A stretch of DNA of 64,000 nucleotides from Massilia frigida (GCF_011682175.1 NZ_WHJG01000030.1:1-64000), one strand, 5' to 3'. Shown: positions 17,416-26,828, counted from the stretch's first letter. Program-made: numbers and translations. The notes: a model not told the origin generated them from the letters alone.

Positions 17416-19503
17416 ATGTCCACCCGTTTTTCGTCCACCCTGCGCATTGCGGCCCTGCTTGCCTGCGCCCTGGCCCTGCCCGCTTTCGGCGCCGAGGCCG
17501 CGCCGCCGGCGCCGCCGCCAATTGCCGATTTCTTCGACAACCCGGCCTTCAGCGATGCCGTCCTTTCCCCCAACGGCAAGTTCCTGGCCGTGCGTTATTC
17601 CAACGACAACAAGCGCGACCGTCTGATCGTGATCGAACTGGCCACCAACGCCATCAAGGTCGTGGCCCAGTTTGGCGATCGGGATGTCTACAGATTCCAA
17701 TGGGTCAACGATGAGCGTCTGGTACTGGACACAACCGACAAAAGCATCGGCCCGGGCGACGCCATCTACGGCCCCGGCCTGTTCGCGGTCAACCGCGACG
17801 GCAGCAGTTTCAGGCAGCTGGTCAAGATCAGCGGCAACTTCGTGCAAGAGCACGGCGTGGCCCGGGCCAGCTTGCCGGCCAATCACTACCTGGTAACGCA
17901 AAAAGGCGCGCAAGCGTCCGACGATGTCTATGTGACCAATCCGAAACGCGACGGCCTCAATGAACGCGGGGAGATCATGTATGTCAACCTGGTCCGGCTC
18001 AACACGGTGACCGGGCGCACCGAAACGGTCATGCGGCCCGGGCCAGCCCGGGGCTGGCTGCTCGACCACAAGGGCGAGCCGCGCCTGTGCATCACACTGG
18101 AAAAGAATATCGAAACCGTCTGGTATCTCGACCCAGCCACCAAGGAATGGCGCGAGATCGCCGCTTTCGACGGCTACCTTGGCGGCAAGGAAGCATTCAG
18201 GCCGCTGGCCTTCGGACCGGACGGTACCCTATACGTGCTCAGCGGCGCGGGCAAGGACAAGATGGCGCTGCACACCTTTGACCTGGCCGCCAACCAGGTC
18301 AGCGCAGAACCGCTGGTGGCACTGGCCGATTACGACTTCAGCGGCAGGCTGATCACCTCGCGCGACAAGCTGCTCGGCGTGCGCTACCTGAGCGACGCGC
18401 GCGCGACCGCATGGTTCGACCCCAAAATGAAAACGCTGCAGGCGACCATCGATGCCGCCCTGCCTGCCACCGTGAACATGATCAATCCGCCTGCGCGCCC
18501 CGACAGCCCTTGGGTGCTGGTGCAATCGTACTCCGACAAACAACCCGAGCGCTACACCCTGTACAACCTCGATACCGGCAAATTCAATTCCGTTGGCAGC
18601 ACGCACGAACGCATCGTACCGGCCCAGATGGCCGAACAGGAACTGGTGCGCATCACGGCGCGCGACGGCTTGACGGTGCCAGCCTGGCTGACCGTCCCGA
18701 ATGGCACAGCGGTAGGCACGACGGTAGGCACCGCGGTAGGCACAGCGGTAGGCACAGCGCCAGGCACGGCGGTAGCCAAGCGCAAGAATCTGCCGATGGT
18801 GGTGCTGGTGCATGGCGGCCCTTATGTGCGCGGCAACGAGTGGCGCTGGTCGGCCGACAGCCAGTTCCTGGCCTCGCGCGGCTACGCGGTGCTGGAACCC
18901 GAATATCGCGGCAGCACCGGCTTCGGCACCAAGCACTATCGGGCCGGCTGGAAGCAGTGGGGCTTGAAGATGCAGGACGATATCGCCGACGCCACCAAAT
19001 GGGCGATTGCCCAGGGCATCGCCGACCCCAAGCGCATCTGCATCGCCGGCGCCAGCTACGGCGGCTATGCCACCCTGATGGGCCTGGTGAACGATCCGGC
19101 CCTGTACAAGTGCGGCATCGACTGGGTCGGCGTGACCGACATCAACCTGCTCTACACGGGCCACTGGAGCTTCGCCTCGGACATGAGCAGCGCCTACCTC
19201 AAGTACGGCGCGCCGACCCTGATCGGCGACCCCGAAAAAGACGCGGCCCAGCTGCGCGCCACCTCGCCCCTGCTGCAGGCGGCACGCATCACCCAGCCGC
19301 TGCTGCTGGCCTACGGCGCGGCCGACCAGCGCGTGCCCCTGTACCACGGCAAGAAGTTCCACGAAGCGCTCAAGGAGCGCAATCCGGATGTCGAATGGGT
19401 GGTGTACCAGGAAGAAGGCCACGGCTGGTCGTTGCCAAAAAACCGCATCGACTTCTGGGGACGGGTTGAAAAATTTCTGGGGCGCCAAATTGGCAGCCCT
19501 TGA
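17416..19503 (+). CDS. S9 family prolyl oligopeptidase-like peptidase, copy 3
   Basis: The 695-residue paralog has the same signal peptide as copy 2 and the same two-domain architecture. Catalytic Ser547 lies in GASYGGY, followed by GAADQRVP and EEGHGW. At the interdomain linker, residues about 430-454 form six tandem TAVG-type repeats, where copy 1 has PTAV repeats and copy 2 has none. The last residues diverge (FLGRQIGSP), and the downstream spacer is not the shared 107-bp one, marking the end of the tandem array. The start is chosen by the signal peptide and by alignment to copy 2. Confidence 0.93.
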   Translation: MSTRFSSTLRIAALLACALALPAFGAEAAPPAPPPIADFFDNPAFSDAVLSPNGKFLAVRYSNDNKRDRLIVIELATNAIKVVAQFGDRDVYRFQWVNDERLVLDTTDKSIGPGDAIYGPGLFAVNRDGSSFRQLVKISGNFVQEHGVARASLPANHYLVTQKGAQASDDVYVTNPKRDGLNERGEIMYVNLVRLNTVTGRTETVMRPGPARGWLLDHKGEPRLCITLEKNIETVWYLDPATKEWREIAAFDGYLGGKEAFRPLAFGPDGTLYVLSGAGKDKMALHTFDLAANQVSAEPLVALADYDFSGRLITSRDKLLGVRYLSDARATAWFDPKMKTLQATIDAALPATVNMINPPARPDSPWVLVQSYSDKQPERYTLYNLDTGKFNSVGSTHERIVPAQMAEQELVRITARDGLTVPAWLTVPNGTAVGTTVGTAVGTAVGTAPGTAVAKRKNLPMVVLVHGGPYVRGNEWRWSADSQFLASRGYAVLEPEYRGSTGFGTKHYRAGWKQWGLKMQDDIADATKWAIAQGIADPKRICIAGASYGGYATLMGLVNDPALYKCGIDWVGVTDINLLYTGHWSFASDMSSAYLKYGAPTLIGDPEKDAAQLRATSPLLQAARITQPLLLAYGAADQRVPLYHGKKFHEALKERNPDVEWVVYQEEGHGWSLPKNRIDFWGRVEKFLGRQIGSP
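18703..18777 (+). repeat. In-frame 12-bp minisatellite encoding TAVG repeats
   Basis: About six copies of GGCACAGCGGTA-type units (GGCACGACGGTA, GGCACCGCGGTA, one GGCACAGCGCCA) sit in S9 copy 3. The unit is the reverse complement of the one in S9 copy 1 (TACCGCYGTGCC), inserted at the same linker. Confidence 0.95.
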
Positions 19504-19518
19504 AACGGTTCCACTGTC

Positions 19519-19884
19519 ATGAACACGCAACAGTTACAACAACGCTGCCGCGAATTTCCGCATGCAACGCAATCCTTGCATCCGAGTCCAAGCAATATCC
19601 TGGTGTATGAGGTGGGCGGGAAAAAGTTTGCCTACTTCAAGACCAGTGAACCGGAAATGGGGCGTTTCAGCATCCGCGTCGCGCCCGACCAGTTCCTCGG
19701 ACTGACCGGCATGCCTGGCGTGAAGCCGGCCCGCTACATGGGGCGCTTTCATTGGGTGACGATCGTCGACGTGCGCACTTTTCCGGCCGATTTCCTGGCC
19801 GAATTGCTGGCATGGTCGTACCAGAAAGCCCGCGCTGCGCTTAGCAAGGCACAGCTCGCTTCTCTGGAAAACGCGGCACGGTAA
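19519..19884 (+). CDS. MmcQ/YjbR family protein
   Basis: The 121-residue product has the compact YjbR-like fold signature (VYEVGGKKFAYFK, FSIRVAPDQF, YMGRFHWVTI and a C-terminal helix pair with LLAWSYQKARAALSK). Family members are predicted double-wing DNA-binding proteins of unknown biological role. The gene starts 15 nt after S9 copy 3 and may be cotranscribed with it. A GC-rich self-complementary stretch (GCCGGCGCCGGCCGGC at about 19891-19906) follows the stop and may end the transcript. Confidence 0.8.
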   Translation: MNTQQLQQRCREFPHATQSLHPSPSNILVYEVGGKKFAYFKTSEPEMGRFSIRVAPDQFLGLTGMPGVKPARYMGRFHWVTIVDVRTFPADFLAELLAWSYQKARAALSKAQLASLENAAR

Positions 19885-19927
19885 GGCGGGCGCCGGCGCC
19901 GGCCGGCTCCCCATTTCTACCACGCCC

Positions 19928-19997
19928 GCAGCAGTGGTGCAAAGTTATTATTTCTACAATTTTGATGTAATTTCGATATAAAATATCGCACTGCTGC
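19928..19997. promoter_or_regulatory. AT-rich acylase promoter region framed by inverted repeats
   Basis: GCAGCAGTG (19928-19936) and CACTGCTGC (19989-19997) are perfect 9-bp inverted arms around an AT-rich 52-bp core. Inside, CGATAT-AAA-ATATCG (19974-19988) is a second, 6-bp inverted repeat ending next to the right arm. The core lies 35-100 nt upstream of the acylase ATG and is the likely promoter/operator. I cannot assign exact -35/-10 boxes. Confidence 0.45.
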
Positions 19998-20032
19998 GCC
20001 ATCAATGTATCCAACACGAGACCGACATCTAC

Positions 20033-22480
20033 ATGACCATCCCATTCAAGACTCCCCACGCGCCGCGTTTGCTGGTGCTGGCTGCCGCTGTTGCCCTCGC
20101 CATGAGCGCCGGTTGCAACAACGAAGACAAAAAAGACGATCCCAAGAAGCCGAACGACCCGGCGCTGAAATACCAGGCCGAGATCAGCCGTACCTCGTTC
20201 GGCGTGCCGCACATCAAGGCCAACGATGAAGGCAGCCTCGCCTACGGCGTCGCGACCGCCTACGCGCAAGACAATGTCTGCCTGATGGCCGACGAATTCA
20301 CTACCGTCAGCGGCGAGCGCTCGAAATACTTCGGCCCGACCGCGACGCGCCAGACCTCGGATATTCCGAACCTGCAGACCGATTTCTTTTACCGCATCAT
20401 CAACGATGCCGACGCCGTCAAGGCGGCCTGGGACGCCCATGCGGCGCCCATGAAGGCGATGATCGAAGGCTACGTCGCCGGCTACAACGATTACCTCGAC
20501 AAGACCGGCATGAACAACCTGCCGGACGCCTGCAAGAACGGCGCCTGGGTGCGCAAGGTCACCGAGGCCGACATGGTCAAGCTGCTGCGCCGCTACGCCG
20601 CCGAAGCCAGTTCCGGCCAGTTCATTCCCGCCATCGTGGGCGCCGCGCCGCCGGGCCAGAATACCTTGACCCCGGCCATCCCACCCAAGGCCGGCATGCA
20701 TCCGATGGACCCCGACTACTGGACCGCGATGCGCGAACGCACCGGCAGCAATGCCGTGGCGCTGGGCAAGGATGCCACCGACAATGGCCAGGGCATGCTG
20801 CTCGGCACGCCGCACTTCCCGTGGCGCGGCGCGCTGCGCTTTTACCAGCTGCACCTGACCATTCCCGGCAAGCTCGACGCGATGGGCGCCGCCCTCGGTG
20901 GCATGCCGATGGTCAATATCGGCTTCAACCAAAACCTGGCCTGGACCCACACGGTCAACAATTCGGCCCACTTCACCGTGCACGCGCTGCCGCTGGACCC
21001 GTCCGACCCGACCAAGTACCTGTTCGACGGCAAGCCGCAGAGCATGGAGCGCAAGACCATCAGCATCGACGTCAAGGGTCCCGACGGCGTGGTGCGCCAG
21101 CAGTCGCGCACCTTTTACAGCAGCCAGTTCGGCCCGATGGTCGTCATTCCCGGCCAGCTCGACTGGACCGGCGGCATGGCCTACGCCATCAACGACGCCA
21201 ACCTGGGCAATCACCGCATGCTGGAACAGTGGTACGGCATGAACAGCGCGCGCAGCCTGGATGAATTCAAGGCCTCGATCGACCGCACCGTCGGCCTGCC
21301 ATGGGTCAACACCCTGGCCGTCGACAAGGAAGGCAGCGCCCTGTTCATGGATGTCACGGTGGTGCCGCACGTGAGCACCGCCAAGCAGAACGCCTGCGTG
21401 CCCGAGCCGTTCAAGCCGCTGGCCGCGCGCGGCTTGTTCGTGCTGCTCGGCGCCTCCAGCGCCTGCGCCCCCGGCACCGACAGCACCGCGCCCCAGCCCG
21501 GCATCTTCGCCGGCGCCAGCCTGCCGCGCCTGACCCGCAGCGACTACGTGCAAAACTCCAACGACAGCGCCTGGCTGTCCAACCCGCAAGCGCCGCTGGC
21601 GGGCTTCCCGGCCATCGTCAGCGTCGACAATGTCGAACAGTTCGGCCGTACCCGCCTGGGCATTTCGCAGGTGGAAAAACGCCTGGCCGGCACCGATGGC
21701 CTGGCCGGGCGCCGCATGACGGTCGCGCAGCTGCAGGGCCTGGCCCTGAGCAACCGCGTCTACTACGCCGAGCAGATCATGGACGACGTGCTGACCCTGT
21801 GCCGCGGCGACAAGGACGCCCAGGCCGCCGACGGCACCAGCGTCGACCTCACCAGCGCCTGCGCGCGCCTGAACCAGTGGGACCGCACCGTCAACCTCGA
21901 CAGCAACATCGGCTACCTGTACTTCACCGGCCTGTGGGAGCGCATCGTGCGCGTGCCGGGTGTCTGGGCCGTGCCGTTCAACCCGGCCGATCCGGTCAAC
22001 ACCCCGCGCGGCCTGAACCTCGATAACATGGCCACCGCCAACACGGTGCGCCGCGCGCTGGCCTCGTCGGCGCTGGACGTGGCGCGCATGGGCGTGTCGC
22101 AAGACGCGCGCTGGGGCGACGTGCAGGTGGCCACGCGCGGCACCCGCCAGATCCCTATCCACGGCGGCAAGGGTACCGATGGCGTGTACAACGCGATCGG
22201 CACCGTCCCGGGCACCGACGGCAAGCTGGAAGTGATCTACGGCACCAGCTACATCCAGACCGTGTCCTTCGACAAGAATGGCCCGCAAGTGCAAGCCATG
22301 CTGGCCTACTCGCAATCGACCGATCCGGCCTCCAAGCATTACGCCGACCAGACCGAGCGCTTCTCGAAAAAGGAATGGATCACCCAGCCGTACACGGAAG
22401 CGCAGATCAAGGCCGATCCCGCGTTCTCGAGCATGACGGTGTCGCGCAAGGTGGTCGCCACCCCGAACGGCAAGCCATAA
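20033..22480 (+). CDS. Penicillin acylase family lipoprotein, copy 1
   Basis: The 815-residue Ntn-hydrolase precursor has a lipobox signal peptide (AAAVALAMSAGC) and a linker rich in Asp/Lys (NNEDKKDDPKK). The alpha-chain segment begins with ISRTSFGVPHIKANDEGSLA. The autocatalytic nucleophile is Ser239 (RTGSNAVALG), at which the beta chain should start. Later come PMVNIGFNQNLAWTHTVN and QNSNDSAWLSN. The family cleaves amide bonds of penicillins, acyl-homoserine lactones, aculeacin-type lipopeptides and similar acylated substrates. The substrate here is unknown; quorum-signal degradation is one possibility. A paralog lies one gene downstream. Confidence 0.9.
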   Translation: MTIPFKTPHAPRLLVLAAAVALAMSAGCNNEDKKDDPKKPNDPALKYQAEISRTSFGVPHIKANDEGSLAYGVATAYAQDNVCLMADEFTTVSGERSKYFGPTATRQTSDIPNLQTDFFYRIINDADAVKAAWDAHAAPMKAMIEGYVAGYNDYLDKTGMNNLPDACKNGAWVRKVTEADMVKLLRRYAAEASSGQFIPAIVGAAPPGQNTLTPAIPPKAGMHPMDPDYWTAMRERTGSNAVALGKDATDNGQGMLLGTPHFPWRGALRFYQLHLTIPGKLDAMGAALGGMPMVNIGFNQNLAWTHTVNNSAHFTVHALPLDPSDPTKYLFDGKPQSMERKTISIDVKGPDGVVRQQSRTFYSSQFGPMVVIPGQLDWTGGMAYAINDANLGNHRMLEQWYGMNSARSLDEFKASIDRTVGLPWVNTLAVDKEGSALFMDVTVVPHVSTAKQNACVPEPFKPLAARGLFVLLGASSACAPGTDSTAPQPGIFAGASLPRLTRSDYVQNSNDSAWLSNPQAPLAGFPAIVSVDNVEQFGRTRLGISQVEKRLAGTDGLAGRRMTVAQLQGLALSNRVYYAEQIMDDVLTLCRGDKDAQAADGTSVDLTSACARLNQWDRTVNLDSNIGYLYFTGLWERIVRVPGVWAVPFNPADPVNTPRGLNLDNMATANTVRRALASSALDVARMGVSQDARWGDVQVATRGTRQIPIHGGKGTDGVYNAIGTVPGTDGKLEVIYGTSYIQTVSFDKNGPQVQAMLAYSQSTDPASKHYADQTERFSKKEWITQPYTEAQIKADPAFSSMTVSRKVVATPNGKP

Positions 22481-22567
22481 GCGGTCCGGCGTAAGGAAAC
22501 CGGCAGTCTGCCGCCATGGCGGTAGACTGCCTGCAAGCTGCTTGTTTCACACATCAAGGAGATGCAC

Positions 22568-23785
22568 ATGTCGTCAGGCAAAATTCTGGTCGCACAGGGA
22601 GGCGGACCTACCGCCGTGATCAACCAGTCGCTGGTCGGCGTGGTGCTCGAAGCACGCCGCTTTCGCAACGTCACCCGCGTCTACGGCGCCATGCACGGGG
22701 TGCGCGGGATCGTCGACGAAGACTTCGTCGACCTGACCCAGGAAACCAGCCACAACCTGGAACTGGTGGGCAAGACACCATCGTCCGCGCTCGGTTCGAC
22801 CCGCGACAAGCCCGACCTGGCTTACTGCCACAAGATTTTCGAGGTGCTGCGCGCGCACGAGATCGAGCATTTCTTTTACATCGGCGGCAACGATTCCTCC
22901 GACACGGTGCGCATCGTCAGCCTCGAAGCGCAAAAAGCCGGCTATCCGCTGCGCTGCATCCACATTCCCAAAACTATCGACAACGATTTGGTCGGCAACG
23001 ACCACACCCCCGGCTTTCCCTCGGCCGCGCGCTTTGTCGCGCAAGCCTTCGCCGGCGCCAACCTCGATAACGCGGCCCTGCCCGGCGTGTACGTGGGCGT
23101 GGTGATGGGGCGCCACGCCGGCTTCCTGACCGCCGCCGCCGCGCTCGGCAAAAAATTCCCGGACGATGGCCCGCACCTGATTTACCTGCCCGAGCGCACC
23201 TTTGTCATCGAGCAATTCCTGGCCGACGTCAAGGCGACCTACGAGCGCTACGGGCGCTGCGTGATCGCCGTCTCCGAAGGCATCCACGATGCCTCCGGCG
23301 CAGCGATCGCCAGCCTGCTGTCGAGCGAAGTCGAACGCGATGCGCACGGCAATGTGCAGCTCTCCGGCACCGGCGCCCTGGCCGACCTGCTGTGCGACGA
23401 AATCAAGGCCAAGCTCGGCATCAAGCGCGTGCGCGGCGACACCTTCGGCTACCTGCAGCGCTCCTTCATCGGCTGCGTCTCGGACGTGGACCAGCGCGAG
23501 GCACGCGAAGTGGGCGAAAAAGCCGTGCAGTTCGCCATGTGGGGCGAGCGCGACGGGTCGGTGGCGATCAAGCGCACCGGCTACTATTCGGTCGACTATG
23601 AACTGGTGCCGCTCGACAGCGTGGCCGGCAAGACGCGCGTGATGGACGACGCCTTCATCAGCGAATGCGGCACCGATGTCACCGATGCCTTCCGCCTGTA
23701 CCTGCGCCCGCTGCTCGGGTCGGGCATGCCGGACGCGTTCCGCCTGCGTCCGGCGCCGGTGGCCAAGATCCTCAACAAGCAATAA
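22568..23785 (+). CDS. pfp: 6-phosphofructokinase, pyrophosphate-dependent type
   Basis: The 405-residue product has GGGPTAVINQS (from residue 11), GGND (106-109), PKTIDND (134-140) and MGRHAGFLTAA. PKTIDND together with GGxD rather than the ATP-type GGDGS points to PPi as phosphoryl donor. It interconverts fructose 6-phosphate and fructose 1,6-bisphosphate reversibly in the cytosol. AAGGAG lies 6 nt before ATG 22568. The ATG two codons upstream would sit directly against that Shine-Dalgarno, so I reject it. It sits between two acylase genes with no obvious functional tie. Confidence 0.9.
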   Translation: MSSGKILVAQGGGPTAVINQSLVGVVLEARRFRNVTRVYGAMHGVRGIVDEDFVDLTQETSHNLELVGKTPSSALGSTRDKPDLAYCHKIFEVLRAHEIEHFFYIGGNDSSDTVRIVSLEAQKAGYPLRCIHIPKTIDNDLVGNDHTPGFPSAARFVAQAFAGANLDNAALPGVYVGVVMGRHAGFLTAAAALGKKFPDDGPHLIYLPERTFVIEQFLADVKATYERYGRCVIAVSEGIHDASGAAIASLLSSEVERDAHGNVQLSGTGALADLLCDEIKAKLGIKRVRGDTFGYLQRSFIGCVSDVDQREAREVGEKAVQFAMWGERDGSVAIKRTGYYSVDYELVPLDSVAGKTRVMDDAFISECGTDVTDAFRLYLRPLLGSGMPDAFRLRPAPVAKILNKQ

Positions 23786-23923
23786 GCCGCTCGCGGCTAG
23801 CGGCCAGGTACCGTGAGATGCGCCGCCCGGGGGCGTGCGCTTATCCTTTTGGCATTTTGATTGTTTTGGCAACGTTAATTCGCAACACTGCGGTCCCGTC
23901 AACCTTACGACACCCGGACCGCC

Positions 23924-26335
23924 ATGACCCCACGCTTGCCTGTTTCACCCGCTCCACTGCTGCGCGCCAGCAGCGCCGTCCTCCTGCTTGCGCTGTCCGC
24001 CTGCAGCAACGACAATCACCCGTCCGAACCGGCCGCGCCGCGCTACGCCGCCGAGATCCGGCGTACCGCCTACGGCGTCCCGCACATCAAGGCCGATGAC
24101 GACGCCGGCCTTGGTTACGGCATCGGCTACGCCTACGCCCAGGACAATATCTGCCTGATGGCCGCGCGCATCGTCACCGCCAATGGCGAACGCTCCAAGT
24201 ACTTCGGCGCCGAGGCGCGCGGCGTGACCGAAGACGCGGTCCCCAACCTGGCCTCGGACTACTACTATCGCCTGATCAACGAACCGGAAGCGGTGGCCAC
24301 CGCCTGGCAGCAACAGCCAGCGCCCATGCGCGCCCTGGTCGAAGGCTATGTGGCCGGCTACAACCAGTACCTGGAGGAGCGCGGCAAGGCCGGCTTGCCG
24401 GAAGCCTGCAAGAACGCCGCCTGGGTGCGCAGCATGAGCACCGCCGACATGATGAAAATCGTGCGCCGCTATGCCGCCGAAGGCGGGAGCGGTCATTTCA
24501 TCGACCTGCTGGTGGCCGCCGCCCCGCCGGGCACGGCCGCGGCAGCGGCGCCGGCGCCACGCCGCGCCGGCCCCAGCCCGATCGACCCGGAATACTGGAA
24601 GCGGCAGCACGCCCGCATCGGCAGCAACGGCGTGGCGCTGGGCAAGGATGCTACCGAGAATGGGCAAGGCATGGTACTGGCCAATCCGCACAACTTCTGG
24701 AAGGGCGACCTGCGCTTCTACCAGCTGCACCTGACCATCCCCGGCAAGCTCGATGTGATGGGCGCCTCGCTCGGCGGCATGCCGATGGTCAGCATCGGCT
24801 TCAACAAGGACCTGGCCTGGACCCACACCAACAATACCTCCGCCCACTTCACCTTGCACCAGTTGCAGCTCGACCCGCAAGATCCAACCCGCTATGTGGT
24901 CGACGGCCAAGTGCGCAGCATGACGCGCAAGCGCATCGATGTCGAGGTACGCCAGGCCGACGGCAGCCTGGTCACCCGCAGCCACGATTTTTACCAGACA
25001 CCGCTGGGCGTGGTGATGCGGGCGCCGGACGAGCTGGAGTGGAACCGCAAGGTCGCTTACACCATGCTCGACGCCAACCTGGGCAATCACCGCATGCTGG
25101 AACAATGGCGCGCCATGAACAGCGCGCGCAGCCTGGACGAACTGCGCGCAGGCATCGACCGCATCGTTGGCCTGCCTTGGGTAAACACCGTGGCGGCGGA
25201 CAAGGATGGCAAGACCCTGCTGATGGATGTGACCGTGGTGCCGAACGTGCCGCTGGCCAAGGAAAAAGCGTGCGTGCCGGACAGGTTCAAGGACGCTGCC
25301 GCCAGTGCCATCCTGGTGCTGGACGGCTCGACCAGCGCCTGCAGCCCCGACAACGATCCGGCCGCTCCCCAGCCCGGCATCTTCGCCGGTGCCAGCCTGC
25401 CGCGCCTGGAACGCAACGATTTCGTGCAAAACTCGAACGATAGCGCCTGGCTCACCAATCCGGCGGCGCCGCTGACCGGCTTCCCCTCGATCGTCAGTAT
25501 CGATGCGATCGAACAAGGCGGACGCACGCGGATTGGCATTGCCCAGTTGCAAGCGCGCCTGGCGGGCACGGATGGCATGGCGGGCCGGCGCATGTCGGCT
25601 TCCCAGTTGCAGGGACTGCTGTTCAGCAACCGCGTCTACTACGCCAGCCAGAACATGGACGAGGTGCTGCGCGCCTGCGACGGCGCGCGCCAGGTGCAGG
25701 CCACCGACGGCACCACGGTCGACCTGACGCAACCGTGCGCCAGCCTGCGCGCCTGGGACCGCAGCGCCAACCTCGACGCCAATATCGGCTTCGGCTATTT
25801 TAGCGGCGTGTGGGACCAGTTGTATGAAGCCGACCTGCTCTGGGCCGTGCCCTTCAACCCGGCCGATCCGGTCAACACGCCGCGCGGCTTGCGCCTGGAC
25901 GATGCGGCCCGCGTGAACAGCCTGCGCACGGTGCTGGCCAACGCGGTGCTGGCGACGCACGCGAGCGGCTGGCAACCCGATGCCACCTGGGGCCAGGTGC
26001 AGCAGAGCGAGCGCGGCGGCAAACGCATTCCGATCCACGGCGGACGCTACGAGTACGGGATCTACAACGTGATTGCCAGCGAAGCGCGCGCTAGCGGAGG
26101 CCGCGAACCGACCGAGGGCAGCAGCTACGTGCAGACCGTGATGTTCGACCGCAACGGTCCGCAAGCGCAAGCGGTGCTGGCGTATGGCCAGTCGGTCGAC
26201 CCGGCCTCGCCCCACTATGCCGACCAGACCGAGCTGTATTCGCGTAAAACCTGGCCGACCCTGCCCTTTACCGAAACCCAGATCACCTCCGATCCGGCGT
26301 ACAAGCGCATCGCCATCAGCCGCAAGGTCCAGTGA
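23924..26335 (+). CDS. Penicillin acylase family lipoprotein, copy 2
   Basis: The 803-residue paralog of the gene at 20033 has a lipobox signal peptide (SAVLLLALSAC). The chain starts IRRTAYGVPHIKADDDAGLG, with nucleophile Ser234 (RIGSNGVALGKD), SIGFNKDLAWTHTNN and QNSNDSAWLTN. The order of blocks and the C-terminal YADQTELYSRKTWP match copy 1 closely, so the pair arose by duplication. The PPi-phosphofructokinase gene lies between them. Likely periplasmic, anchored in a membrane by its lipid. Confidence 0.9.
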   Translation: MTPRLPVSPAPLLRASSAVLLLALSACSNDNHPSEPAAPRYAAEIRRTAYGVPHIKADDDAGLGYGIGYAYAQDNICLMAARIVTANGERSKYFGAEARGVTEDAVPNLASDYYYRLINEPEAVATAWQQQPAPMRALVEGYVAGYNQYLEERGKAGLPEACKNAAWVRSMSTADMMKIVRRYAAEGGSGHFIDLLVAAAPPGTAAAAAPAPRRAGPSPIDPEYWKRQHARIGSNGVALGKDATENGQGMVLANPHNFWKGDLRFYQLHLTIPGKLDVMGASLGGMPMVSIGFNKDLAWTHTNNTSAHFTLHQLQLDPQDPTRYVVDGQVRSMTRKRIDVEVRQADGSLVTRSHDFYQTPLGVVMRAPDELEWNRKVAYTMLDANLGNHRMLEQWRAMNSARSLDELRAGIDRIVGLPWVNTVAADKDGKTLLMDVTVVPNVPLAKEKACVPDRFKDAAASAILVLDGSTSACSPDNDPAAPQPGIFAGASLPRLERNDFVQNSNDSAWLTNPAAPLTGFPSIVSIDAIEQGGRTRIGIAQLQARLAGTDGMAGRRMSASQLQGLLFSNRVYYASQNMDEVLRACDGARQVQATDGTTVDLTQPCASLRAWDRSANLDANIGFGYFSGVWDQLYEADLLWAVPFNPADPVNTPRGLRLDDAARVNSLRTVLANAVLATHASGWQPDATWGQVQQSERGGKRIPIHGGRYEYGIYNVIASEARASGGREPTEGSSYVQTVMFDRNGPQAQAVLAYGQSVDPASPHYADQTELYSRKTWPTLPFTETQITSDPAYKRIAISRKVQ

Positions 26336-26447
26336 CCGCAGTAACGGGCAAACAACACTCACGCCGCTTGGCAAACATTAAATGTTTTTAAAAAGGCATT
26401 TTTGCTCGGGCTGTGCTAAGTTATGCTTACTTTCATTGACTGGAACG

Positions 26448-26708
26448 ATGATGAAAAAGCGACGCATGGCGTGTGTGTGTTTTCCCCTGCTGCTGGCCGC
26501 CTGCTACGGGCCGCTCGACGTCACCCTGTCCGACAGCGGCGACCCGGTCAAGGGCAAGGCAGTCAAGGAAGCCTTGTCGCCGGACGAGGCCGAACTGCTC
26601 GTTTCCTACGTGGCGCAGCACACGATGGCGCAGGACATCGATTACAAGATGACCGTCAAACAAGCCATCGCGGCGCGCCGCAAGGAACTCGCCGGCAAGC
26701 AAAAGTAA
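26448..26708 (+). CDS. Small lipoprotein of unknown function
   Basis: The 86-residue product starts MMKKRRMACVCFPLLLAAC, a short basic n-region and lipobox (LLAAC). After cleavage, a mature part of about 67 residues is mostly helical and charged (SPDEAELLVSYVAQHTMAQD, then YKMTVKQAIAARRKELAGKQ). GGAA lies just upstream of ATG 26448; ATG 26451 is equally possible. Longer upstream reading in frame lacks a ribosome-binding site and would bury the signal peptide. I recognise no family. Confidence 0.7.
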   Translation: MMKKRRMACVCFPLLLAACYGPLDVTLSDSGDPVKGKAVKEALSPDEAELLVSYVAQHTMAQDIDYKMTVKQAIAARRKELAGKQK

Positions 26709-26828
26709 GCTCGCCGGCCGGACCGGGGCCGTCCCTGGCGGCCCCGGCGGGAATCGCCGATCATGCCCGGGCGCGCCTTGTGCGCGCCCGCGGCGCTCCC
26801 CTGTGCACCTCCCTCACCGGGAAACCCC

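Noticed and set aside
14993-17521. Minus-strand open frame of over 800 codons opposite the S9 genes
   Set aside because: It spans two paralogous genes and the spacer between them; the equivalent frame recurs opposite each paralog, so it is a by-product of codon bias.
19841-22339. Minus-strand open frame of over 800 codons opposite the first acylase
   Set aside because: Same kind of shadow frame; the second acylase shows an analogous one at 23945-26374.
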